DNA from: Skeletonema tropicum
Lineage: Eukaryota > Bacillariophyta > Thalassiosirophyceae > Thalassiosirales > Thalassiosiraceae
NCBI GenBank assembly: GCA_037178625.1
Contig: CM074136.1
Span: 2,480,001-2,544,000 of the forward strand
Length of the DNA: 64,000 nucleotides
Direction of reading: 5' to 3'
Each line of letters opens with the position of its first letter. Position 1 is the stretch's first letter. The notes under the pieces are model-generated. The model saw only the letters and a list, made by a program, of their open reading frames with translations, was not told where the DNA came from and made no database searches. Positions 11,219 through 20,495 of the stretch are shown here, piece after piece. Position numbers and translations under genes: made by a program.

Positions 11219-11982
11219 TTATACCTGCAGAAAGTAGCATGCCATGACATGAATGACGTACAAAGTTTGTGTGTTGTAATACACTGTTTGCTGTTCTGGC
11301 AAGTGAATATTCAACCTGAATACGGCTGGTTTCCTTTCTGCTATCTCGTTCTTTCTCAACCTCCAGCATCCCTCTGCAACAGAAACATACCGCTTGGTTT
11401 GATACTGAATGACCTCGTTCGTGACTTCAGCAGTTCCTGTCCAATCCTCCTCCGACATTGGTGGAGCTTGAACTTCCACGGTGGCTTGGTCACATCCCTT
11501 GCTAATGTACCCAAAGAGGTACTTGATGGCACTAATAGAATGACAGTATTCAATATTGATGTGGCAATCGAAGCGCTGCGTTAGGTACTTGTTGTAAGGA
11601 ATAACATCAGCATTTGTAAAGTTGTACATCTTGTTGTTCCTGTGGGCATCAAATGATTCGCCTCCATCAGCAGGAGAGAGCCTCCTGTATCTGGGATAAC
11701 TATCTTCATTCAACTCTGTAACTGCGACGTAGTCTTTGGGGTAGTTGTATTTGCAGAATCCCCCACACATGCAAGACAGCGTTGGGTTGTGATGCCCACA
11801 TGGCCCATGCATCATTGAGCTTTTCACTTGTTCAAATAAAGGGTTGGGTACATTCCTACGTATACTGTTACCATCATTGTCTAACTCAGTATGAAAAATT
11901 TTTGCTTTTGGTATCTCAGCACAAATAATGTCATCTACAAAGAGAGAATCAATGTGCTTGTTGGTTTCAAGCCACACAAGTC
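11219..11982 (-). mobile_element. Helitron Rep/helicase-like fragment
   Basis: An open frame of about 250 codons on the minus strand resembles the middle of Helitron Rep-helicase proteins: IICAEIPK, HGPCG, CMCGGFCKYNYPKDY, YPRYRR, DVIPYNKYL, INIEYC, IKYLFGYISKG, then RLNIHLPEQQTVYYN. This is the segment just downstream of the rolling-circle nuclease and upstream of the PIF1-like helicase. The His-hydrophobe-His catalytic part is missing: the frame meets a stop just upstream of VWLETNKH near 11980, where the flanking direct repeat begins. The helicase is missing on the other side. It has no ATG start. It is a dead internal fragment, not an autonomous element. Confidence 0.8.
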
Positions 11983-11996
11983 ATTTTTCATTTTTC

Positions 11997-12390
11997 GTGG
12001 CTTGGATCTTTGAGTTGCATGAGACACACATCTTTTAGATGTCACTCATGCAACTCAAGACCAAATCAAACCATCATTACTTGTACATGATTACTTAAGT
12101 ACGGAGGAAAGCAGCAGCAAGCCAATCAATTGCAAAGATGAAAGGACCATCGAGGGAAATTGAGCACAGTCTTAAGCTTCTTCGCTCGGGGTGGTGGTGT
12201 TGGCAGCGTCAAAAGTCTTAGAGGCGATGGCAACTCCTCTTGTATGATCGTGAGCGTCGTTCGTTACGTCAACAAGAGCAGTAGAATATGCACATCTCAT
12301 ATCACAATGAATGGAAGACTTACAGTGGTGGAAACTGAGCCTGAGACTGAGAAGGCACTGAAAAGCACAGCAGCTGTGGAAGCCAAGAGT
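11997..12390. repeat. Left copy of a 0.4-0.5 kb direct repeat
   Basis: This segment is repeated in the same orientation at 15014-15496, with a few short indels and a ~50-bp extra stretch in the other copy. It begins GTGGCTTGGATCTTTGA and ends GCTGTGGAAGCCAAGAGT. Near its start, TTGAGTTGCATGAG (12010-12023) pairs with CTCATGCAACTCAA (12045-12058) as an inverted repeat enclosing a second small palindrome (ACATCTTTTAGATGT). The two copies flank the Lys/Cys-rich gene at 13.2-14.6 kb. Confidence 0.85.
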
Positions 12391-13192
12391 TAGTTTTTGA
12401 TGTTCACGATGATATTGATGTGGAGTAAACGTAAACCCTCTGATGAACAAGTGGCAATCATATTACAGCGCAAGGCACAACAAGAGGCCCAACAAGGAAT
12501 GAGAGCAAGACTAACATGATAACTAGAGCATTTCAACTAGTGAAACAAAACAGAGCGTACATCTCATCCGTCCTCCTCCCCTTTCTCCTGCTCTTTCTCT
12601 TTCCTCCCCCCTCCTACAGATTTCAGATATCAAATATGTCACTTGGCGATGAAGATATTGCATGTAATCGTGAAGTAGATGATGAGAAAAGGAAACGGAG
12701 CAACTCATTTTGATGATTGATTTCTTAATCTTATCTATTAGTGGAGGAGCGTCATTTTGAAGCCTTATTCGGTGTAACTCTAGAGAGTTATAGGACCAGT
12801 CTCTTCACCCATGAATCACCCCATTTCATCGTCCACTTTGCCCCCAATATTGTCTAATTCTATAGTGGAGCGCGCGCAGAACAGCCTATGGAAACAAGAA
12901 ACAAACTCTTCTCTCTAGAGAGAGAAGTCTTCATCTGTCGTCGGCCGACTATAGATGATATGAGCATAGCGTTGATAATATATAATAATATAACAAAAAT
13001 TTTAAAGTACGCCTTATTAGCCCTCTAGGGGCGAAATTATGACTAACCAACGTAGCATTGATTCAATGCTACTAATGTGGACAGCAATGAACTGGAACAA
13101 ATCCTCATCAGAAATGAACTCATTTATTCCTCTAATTCCTCCATCGCAGTTAGCATCATCTTTTCAACATGTAAAACATTATGAACTGCACT
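12391..13192. other. Gene-poor spacer
   Basis: No supported gene. It contains a small palindromic CT/GA stretch (TCTCTCTAGAGAGAGA near 12900-12920) and, at 13004-13043, a short sequence (AAAGTACG...CCCTCTAGGGGCGAAATTAT) that recurs with changes at 40485-40525. Confidence 0.4.
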
Positions 13193-14594
13193 TTACATCT
13201 CCCAGTCATGAACTTTAAAGTCTCCATAGTATCCGATGTCCTCAGAGTCTCCACCGTAGTCCTCGGAGTCTCCATAGTCATCGTAGTCCTCGGAGTCTTC
13301 AACGAAGCCGTAGTCCTCAGAGCCGAAGTACAAGTCTTCCTCGAAGACTGATTTGGAAACACAACCATCCTTGTGCCACACACACTTACTGACTGCGTCG
13401 CAGGTCACAGGAGAAAGATACTCAATGCATTTCTTCTCGGTCTTCCTTTCCCACTTCCTGATGATCTTTTTCTGCGCCGACTTGATTTCTTTCTTTGTGA
13501 GATCACTGTCCTTCTTAATTTCCTTCAACTTTTTTTCGACCTTCTTGGGCACGTTGTAAGACTTGGTCATGAAGTCGTAGTCATAGTCTTCAGCGAAGGC
13601 TTTGGAGGAAACGCAGCCATCCTCGCTCCACTCACACTTACTGACTGCGTCGCATGCCGTCATAGATAGATACTCAACACAATACTTCTCAGTCCTCTTC
13701 TCCCAGCTCTTGATGACCGATTTCTGCGCCGACTTGACTTCTTTCTTAGTGAGATCACTGTCCTCCTTGATGCTCTTCAACTCCTTCTCGACCTTCTTTG
13801 GGTAATTGGCCGTGAAGTCGTAGTCGTAGTCCTCAGCATCCAAGGCTTTGGTGGCCACACAAGTATCCACCATCCACACACACTTCTTGGCTTCGCCGCA
13901 GGTCAAAGCGGAAAGATATTCCGCACAATTCTTCTTGGTCCTCTTCTCCCATCTCTTGATGACAGATTTCTGCGCCGACTTGACTTCCTTCTTAGTGAGA
14001 TCATCGTCCTTCTTGATGCTCTTCAACTCCTTCTGGACCTTCTTTGGAAATGTCGTAACGACGGATCTCCCTGAAAGAGACGTCCTCATCGGCGACATAA
14101 TCCTCAGAAGAGTCGAAGAAATAGTCTTCATACAAGGCTTTGGTGGAAACACAAGTATCCTTGGTCCACACACACTTCTTGGCTGCACCGCAGGTCGCAG
14201 GAGAAAGATATTCCACACAATTCTTCTCGGTGTTCCTCTCCCACTTTCTGATGATCTTCTTCTGCGCCGACTTGACTTCCTTCTTGGTGAGATCATCGTC
14301 CTTCTTGATGCTTTTCAACTTCTTCTTGATACTACTGGGCATACTGGCGATGAGCTCGGTAGCGTGATCCTCAAAGTCGGTGACAAGCGTGGCTCCTCGG
14401 AGGTTGGGCTGTAGATAGACAGGGGCAGAGATGTGAGCACATGAGCGGGCGATATGAATATGGTCAGTAATCAACAGACAGTGCCTCCGGAAAGTGCCGT
14501 CTATGCAAGCACGTTGAAAACTTACCTCGGCGGAGAGAACGCCAGGGATGGAGCCGAGTAGGACGGCAGATAAGGATGCAAAGATGACTTTCAT
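13193..14594 (-). CDS. Secreted lysine- and cysteine-rich four-repeat protein (one frame break)
   Basis: Exon 1 is 14594..14526 and codes for a signal peptide (MKVIFASLSAVLLGSIPGVLSA). A 117-bp GTAAGT...CAG intron (14525..14409) follows, then a long second exon. The mature protein has four repeats of about 80-85 residues. Each has a Lys-rich amphipathic part (LKSIKKDDDLTKKEVKSAQK), a basic W-E/K-K stretch, four cysteines (N/K-C, T-C, K-C-x-W, D-x-C) and an acidic Tyr/Asp linker (AEDYDYDF). The last repeat is followed by a Glu-Asp-Tyr tail. The frame shifts once between repeats 1 and 2 (about 14040-14070), requiring one base fewer. I know no matching family. Secretion and alternating Lys-rich and acidic blocks suggest a cell-wall, matrix or silica-associated protein, by inference only. 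Confidence 0.72.
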
Positions 14595-14610
14595 TGTTGT
14601 TGTTTTGTTG

Positions 14611-14730
14611 TTAGATGTTGAGTTGGTTCGATTGTAGAAATTATGATATCAAATGAGACCACTCGTTGTTAATGATGTTGAGTTGGTTCGATTGTAGAAA
14701 TTATGATGTCACAGTGTGACCACTCCTCTT
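14611..14730. repeat. 60-bp tandem duplication upstream of the repeat-protein gene
   Basis: A block starting GATGTTGAGTTGGTTCGATT and ending in GACCACTC occurs twice in tandem (period 60 bp) directly upstream of the ATG at 14594. It covers the likely promoter/5' leader, so it may alter expression or simply reflect local duplication. Confidence 0.75.
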
Positions 14731-15013
14731 GCACCCCGTCGTAGAATCCTGTAGGATTGATATCAATATCAGTTCCTAAAAACATGGGTGAAATTCAAAA
14801 AGCAAGATCACCAAGACGCTGAGAGGACGCGTTTGTGTCGGTCTGGATCGTCGCCAGGTACTTAAGTAGTGTCCTGTCATACTGACGGTACAAGTATTAT
14901 TGATTCCTCAGTAATTTGAACTCCAGAGATCTTGAAGTGGAGGTGCCATCTAATCTTTTCCTTTCTTTGTTTGACATAGGAATTAGTATTACAATGTGAG
15001 TCTTTTTTTGTAT

Positions 15014-15496
15014 GTGGCTTGGATCTTTGATTTGCATGAGACACACATCTTTTAGATGTCCCTCATGCAACTCAAGACCAAAAAATCACTCATATCATAT
15101 CAAACCATTCACTACTTGTACATGACTACTTATACGTTTATGAATACGTTTATGACGAAGGAGGAAGGCAGCAGCAAGCTATTCAATTGCAGATATCAAA
15201 GGACCATCGAGGGAAATTGAGCACAGTCTTAAGCTTCTTCGCTCGGGGTGGTGGTATTGGAGCGTCAAAAGTCTGAGAGGCGATGGCAACTCCTCTTGAG
15301 GGAACCCGGGAACCCACATTCCACAATGTGCAGAGTGATGGTCTCAATATGATCGTGAGCTTCGTATCATTACAGCAACAAGAGCAGTAGAGTATGCACA
15401 TCACACATCACAATTAATAGAAGAATTACAGGGGTGGAAACGGAGCCGGAGAAGGCACTGAAGAGCACAGCGCAGCTAGCTGTGGAAGCCAAGAGT
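15014..15496. repeat. Right copy of the 0.4-0.5 kb direct repeat
   Basis: This is the partner of 11997-12390, same orientation. Relative to the left copy it has an extra ~50 bp after GGCGATGGCAACTCCTCTT and a changed inverted repeat near its start (one arm mutated to TTGATTTGCATGAG). The pair is about 3 kb apart, so it could be remnants of long terminal repeats, or a segmental duplication. Confidence 0.85.
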
Positions 15497-15954
15497 GGGA
15501 GTTAGAGTGGGAGATGATATTTCATTTTCATGTTGATGTTCACTTTGATCTCAGATCAAAATCATAAGAAACAAATTTGTAAAAATGAAGCAGCTTTTGC
15601 TCGAGGATGTCATGCAGCTTCGTATGTAGGCACGATTGATTCCATATCGTCGAATCACGTCAAAAACAACACAACCAGAACATTTAACGACCCCCCAGCA
15701 GCTTGGAGATGAACGCATATCGTCCGAGAGATCTTCCAGCCGCCAAGTGAAGCATCATCCTCTGTTTCCTGACGTTTAAACTGTTTGGATAGGAAGCGAA
15801 GAGGCTTGAAAGTCTGAAGATGAAACTGGCCCTCCCTCCTTTTAACGAGAAGATGCCCACACCCCGGATCCACCCCGGGTGGCGTCTTTAACACTCAACT
15901 ATGTCAACAATAGGCCGATTCTTTTGGCTCAAAGACCATCAACCTTCCATTTAG
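15497..15954. other. Spacer without recognisable gene
   Basis: No domain, repeat or RNA gene is evident in this stretch; short minus-strand frames here (for example 15655-15894) have no supporting features. Confidence 0.3.
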
Positions 15955-17087
15955 TTAGTGTAGAACGCCTATGCAACGTGCCATGGTGGCATGTGGAATA
16001 GTAGATTTCTTTGGAACGATATTGTCTACGCATTTTCCATTCCCTTCAAGGTATTCAAGTGAATGGATCGAGTTCTCAACCTCCACTGTCATAATATCTC
16101 CCGCTTTGATTGCACGGATGCCATCCTTGTATGTTTCAGGCAAAGCCTGTCTCTCACGTGAGACATATAGATGAGTCTTTATGATATCCCACTAGTCTTT
16201 TTGAACCTCATTTCCAATCATCTTATCTTCTACCAAATCAACTGGACTGTCTGTCCCTACGAGCAACTTGTCATACGCCTTCAGAAACTCCAATGCATTT
16301 TCATAGCTGGTTGGCAGAGGTACTAATTGAAAGTGACCATTCCGAGACTCAAACCATGTCAGTCCATAATCAACAAACAATTCTGTGCCAGCTGCGAGAT
16401 CCCTCAGAGCAGTGCTAGTTCTGTTCCACCACGGAGTAAACGCTCCCGCTCCTGGTGATGTGTAACGATTGATACCAGCATCATCATAATGTGCCTCGTG
16501 TTCTTCAACATTTAGCACGCTGAAGTGACAGTTAGGGGTTGCACCGACCCTCGGTGACAGAAACATCCTCAGCTTCACCATCCATACCGATATCAGGGAC
16601 GTTCCAATCGTGATTTGTTATGGCCAGTGGTAGTCGCCCGAGTGCTTCGAAATCATGCCCGTCACTGGGGACATGTGCCAATCCTGGCCAACCATGACGT
16701 ACTTTAAGATTTCCGTTAATTTCAACTGTGGCAAAGGCAGCGTCGCCAACCCGTCCTAGAAGTAGTGATCCTCTTTTACTGGAATGCCTGTGAAATATAT
16801 CCGACTCCGGCGTTGGGGATCGTTGATTCCGCCAAGTGCAGAAGACAAGTATTGGGATCGTCGGCAGCTGCTGTGACTGCGCATGATAATAATATCATGC
16901 AGCCGCCACTTATGGCAGCTTGTTGGGTAAAGCATCGCTGTGTGAATTGTCGTCGACTTACTGGGGGGATAAAGTGCGCGAGGGGGGAAAGGGGGGAAGA
17001 AAATGGCATGGCGAGCGAAGAGCCTTCGAGTAGGAGGAGAGGTGGGAGGAGGAGGAGGAGGAGGAGGAGGAGGGAGAGAGTGCGCAT
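15955..17087 (-). pseudogene. SET-domain protein pseudogene
   Basis: Reading from 17087, a signal-peptide-like start (MRTLSLLLLLLLLLPPLLLLE) leads to a likely intron and then LHLAESTIPNAGVG, the N-terminal SET signature seen in secreted diatom SET proteins. After a broken stretch, the SET core appears as GATPNCHFSVLNVEEHEA and LRDLAAGTELFVDYGLTW. The C-terminal part includes AIKAGDIMTVEVENS and KSTIPHA. There are at least two frame changes (about 16570 and 16770) and an in-frame TAG near 16192, after NEVQKD, with the same frame open on both sides. It is therefore a decayed copy. The region 16686-16721 also matches an insertion at 40470-40505. Confidence 0.72.
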
Positions 17088-17205
17088 ACTTATTATATTA
17101 TTATCAAGTTCCATAGATTTAAATCCCAATTGTAATTCTCTGCATGATGATGATAAAATACAATACTCCTATGTACTTGCGTCACACTTTTCGACTACGT
17201 TCATT

Positions 17206-18378
17206 TCAAGAAGCAGTTTTTGCGGCGAAAGCAGTCTGGAAATTTGTCCATTTTTTCCCCCACGGGCGTGACACCTTTTCCCCCATCCAGTTACCAGGTT
17301 CTTTCAACCAAGGTATGCTACGCACATGGTGCGTTTTTGGTGTCAAATGGAAAGACCAAGAATTGATTTTCGCACATGCATTGTATCTCGACTTAAATGG
17401 GTAAGTCCGCTGCAATGCCACTAACGCAGCATTCTCAGCCCCGAGCTCATTCATGTTAAAGAGTTCCGATTCATGTTCCTTGTTTTGACGTGTGAATAGT
17501 TCGGCCTGCAATCTACCTCTAAGCTTACTCTTATGGAAGATCCATGTATCCCATGACCATGACCATCTTTTTGCAGCTGCACACCGATCCTCGTCCTCTT
17601 TGCGTAGAGGAGTGCCTACTATTTGTTCATAGATAGCCTTCACATCTTGTGGCATCTTGTCAGAAAACCCACTAGTTCCCAACCCTACAAGGACTTCTGG
17701 ATTCAAGTGGCGTGCAAGTGAGATGGTATCATCAAATGCCATGTCAGCGTTGGCCATGACAACAACATCACCAGTTACAAAATCTGATACTGCGTTCTCG
17801 AACATCTGGTAGTAGTTTGGTTGACCGTGTGGTGAACCTACGCATGTTACTTTGGAATGTAGGTCGGCATGATTGATCGATGTGGTGGGAAATGATGTGA
17901 TGCCAAGCGTGCGACTTAGCTGAACCATCCCATCGAGGAAGAGAGGACAATTGGCACCTTCCTTTACTCCATCGAGAAACACAACGACCTGATCAAAGTG
18001 TGGGTTGAGTATGTTTGCCAACAGCGATGCTCGAATTTCGAGTCGATGGGGATGTACTTCCGATCCCCTTTCCTGTGCCCAGAAGCTTGTTACGTAGGAG
18101 ACCTTGGTTTGTGGTGCATCCGTTTGCACATCAACGGCAAATGCATTGTTCGCTGGGAGCGCGACCACTTCTTGTTGCTCACCAAGAGCCCTCCGGCCAC
18201 GGAGAGAGACTGATTTGGGATCGACGAACTCTCTTAAAAAATTCAAAGTTAATATTCGTCGATCAACTGGCAGAGTGTCTTGAGCATCGTCGAGATCGGT
18301 CGTCTTCATTCCGTACCAGACGACCGTCAACAATGCGGAGACCACAAATAGGGTCATAATAATAAGTTTCGTCCTCAT
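17206..18378 (-). CDS. Type II membrane glycosyltransferase-like protein
   Basis: A 390-residue intact single-exon protein. Residues 4-23 are a signal anchor (KLIIMTLFVVSALLTVVW), giving Golgi type II topology. The lumenal part looks like a GT-A fold: VSYVTSFW near residue 93, FDQVVVFLDG near 128, then GDVVVMANADMAF (203-215), whose NAD resembles the metal-binding DxD region of nucleotide-sugar transferases. It ends with SWSWDTWIFH and GAENAALVAL. I recognise the overall layout from algal and stramenopile proteins annotated only as glycosyltransferase-like, so sugar and acceptor are unknown. It is the only clearly intact gene between two pseudogenes. A GGA microsatellite lies just downstream in the SET pseudogene (17038-17074). 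Confidence 0.7.
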   Translation of the reverse strand: MRTKLIIMTLFVVSALLTVVWYGMKTTDLDDAQDTLPVDRRILTLNFLREFVDPKSVSLRGRRALGEQQEVVALPANNAFAVDVQTDAPQTKVSYVTSFWAQERGSEVHPHRLEIRASLLANILNPHFDQVVVFLDGVKEGANCPLFLDGMVQLSRTLGITSFPTTSINHADLHSKVTCVGSPHGQPNYYQMFENAVSDFVTGDVVVMANADMAFDDTISLARHLNPEVLVGLGTSGFSDKMPQDVKAIYEQIVGTPLRKEDEDRCAAAKRWSWSWDTWIFHKSKLRGRLQAELFTRQNKEHESELFNMNELGAENAALVALQRTYPFKSRYNACAKINSWSFHLTPKTHHVRSIPWLKEPGNWMGEKVSRPWGKKWTNFQTAFAAKTAS

Positions 18379-19011
18379 TGCTGTTTTGACTTGTAGGAGC
18401 GCGTATATATGATACGTTCACGGACTTAGCTGCTGATTGCTATGTTGCAATGGAAGAAGAGCAGAATAAATCAAGGCAGAAGCGAAAGCGTTCTTGCGTA
18501 AGGTAATAGTAATAACTTATTATGATTAGGTTTTGTAATGACCGATGAGGAATTGCTGCTGCCTGGTGGAGGCGATGGCGTGGATGAAATGGCAACAGCA
18601 GAGAGTCATAGGTACTTATTTAACAGCTCGAGATGGGGTCAGTGTCTCAATGACCAGTGCTTCCAACCTCCGGCAGTGGTGTCCAGCAGTACCGATTCCA
18701 TCATATATCGTGAGCAAAAAATGACCCGAAGCGGTACTGCAAAAAACTTAAAGGATCAGATTCAAATCAAGGAGATTGTACTTAGGTAGCACTATCGTTG
18801 CCTACGTTCTCCTTTACTGACACTCGTGTCTCTAGAGAGTAGCAGCTAAAATAATAATCTATCTATCTATCGTTGCCTACCGATGCGCCTCTGCTAACTG
18901 CTAAGTAAGGCTTATGAGGACGTACCTACTATCAAAAAACTCATTATATATAAAACGAGAGAGAGCATAGAGCAAGAGCACACATCACATCCCATCCCGT
19001 AAAAAAAATCT
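18379..19011. other. Intergenic region
   Basis: No supported gene. An 84-codon plus-strand frame at 18538-18789 starts with ATG but shows no domain and no obvious coding continuation. A palindromic CTCTAGAGAG and a TATATA stretch occur between 18830 and 18960. Confidence 0.3.
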
Positions 19012-20170
19012 CTAGTCCATCGATTGAAGGAGAAAGACCCAATGCTGGCTGAAGTCTTGGCAGAGCAAGTGGTGGATAACTGCTTGGTTGCAGCTGGTTG
19101 TTAGACGATGGGGAAGAACTATGCTCCCAAGATTGAACGACTTGATGCTGTGCATAGTGAAAAACAATGTGAAAGAGGATATCTCCTTCTTCACAACAAC
19201 CGGATCATCCGTGGCAACATACGCGATGCGTTTAATCCTCTCCACCTCACCCTGCTCATTTACAGGACATTCAGCCTTCTTAAATTGACGCAAGCGATGA
19301 ACAAAGGGAATGTAGTTTTTAGGACGAACACCTCGATGACCATGATGGCTCGACCAATACCTCTTTGATCAATTTATCACCACGTCGCACATGAATGGCA
19401 TCATACGCTTCATCCTTCAGACCAAATGACTGGAGGAACCCTTTCACATCACGTGCAATCCATTGCTGGAACCGCATGAAGCCAGCCTTGTTCATCAACC
19501 CTACTGCATAATCCCACATTTGAGTTCCAGACAAAGTGGAGAATATCTTGGCCTCATCCGATGTCGCCTCTAATTTCTTTGCCCATTCTTCACTGGATAC
19601 AAAATGATCTTGATCATTCCCTTTAGTCCAGACTAATCCTCTCCCAGACGCCGCAATCACATTGACTGTCTGCCCATTCTCTTCGCATGTGATGGGTGAT
19701 TCGGACCCGCTAGAATGAGCAAAACGGACTCAATCGTTGTAAGTGTACGTGTCGGCACAGGGAATGGGACACCCACCACTTAACCATGTTGGATGATCAA
19801 TAAGTCTTGAAAATCCCCTAGGAGAGTTTTCTTTCACTTGCCAACTACCATCGGGCGATGAAGCTTGTGATGATTGCATTATTTGAGTTTCGTCGAATGC
19901 ATCTTTTGGGCAGCCAAATTGTGATCCGCCAGCGTAGGAACTTTTATCATTGGGTGGGTCGAGTATTAGAACATGTCAACACGGCCAGAGTGTAAGTGTT
20001 GAGTTGACTTCCATGACCGCGGGCAGAAAAGTTGTCCATATCGGGTAAATAGATCTTCTGTCATAAATGGGAGTCCTCTGCATGCTGAGTCCTCCAAATG
20101 ACTCAGACAGGTGTCTTGAAAGATCTCTTTATTTATCCCTTGACTCCCTTTGACTAGCGTGCTTTGACGG
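19012..20170 (-). pseudogene. Fucosyltransferase-like (GT23-type) pseudogene
   Basis: The minus strand carries, in order, LEDSACRGLPFMTEDLFTRY, GHGSQLNTYTLAVLT, LILDPPNDKSSYAGGSQFG, PRGFSRLIDHPTWLSGG, NVIAASGRGLVWTKG, then AIHVRRGDKL and IAYVATDDPVVVKKEI. The HVRRGDK and VATDDP motifs are those of the alpha-1,6-fucosyltransferase/NodZ/FUT8 type GDP-fucose binding domain. The fragments are in different frames (breaks near 20010, 19965 and 19350), and an in-frame TGA near 19730 sits where Trp is expected after TYND. The C-terminal part of the domain is not recognisable. A fucosyltransferase gene therefore decayed here, or the region is poorly sequenced; the combination of a stop with several breaks favours decay. 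Confidence 0.68.
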
Positions 20171-20495
20171 ACGAAACGAATTAATCCTGAGCTGGTACTC
20201 CGACCTCTCTAGAGAGAAATGTGAGCACCTCACAACACACAGCACACAGCACACAACACACAACCACAACATCGGTACTCGCGTTTTCGACCTTCTCGAG
20301 AGACCGTGTCCCAGGTACAAATTGATTCTGGCATCTTTTCTCGTTTCGATCGCCAGTTTCACCGAACGCCACAAAAATAAGCACCAAACCTTCCACCATG
20401 ATGTAACACCAACGCGGCCCTACGCCCTACAACCTACTCCTACAACACATGTAATAACAAGATCGGTTACAGAAAAGTGGCCGGCCCTGCTGAGA
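20171..20495. other. Upstream region of the acidic repeat gene
   Basis: Contains a CA-rich run (about 20226-20260). A minus-strand frame with a hydrophobic stretch (LWLCVVCCVLCVV) ends here and could be the decayed start of the fucosyltransferase pseudogene, but this is weak. Confidence 0.25.

Noticed and set aside
20322..20495. Upstream extension of the acidic protein
   Set aside because: The frame is open but has no ATG before 20496, and the extra part crosses presumed promoter sequence.
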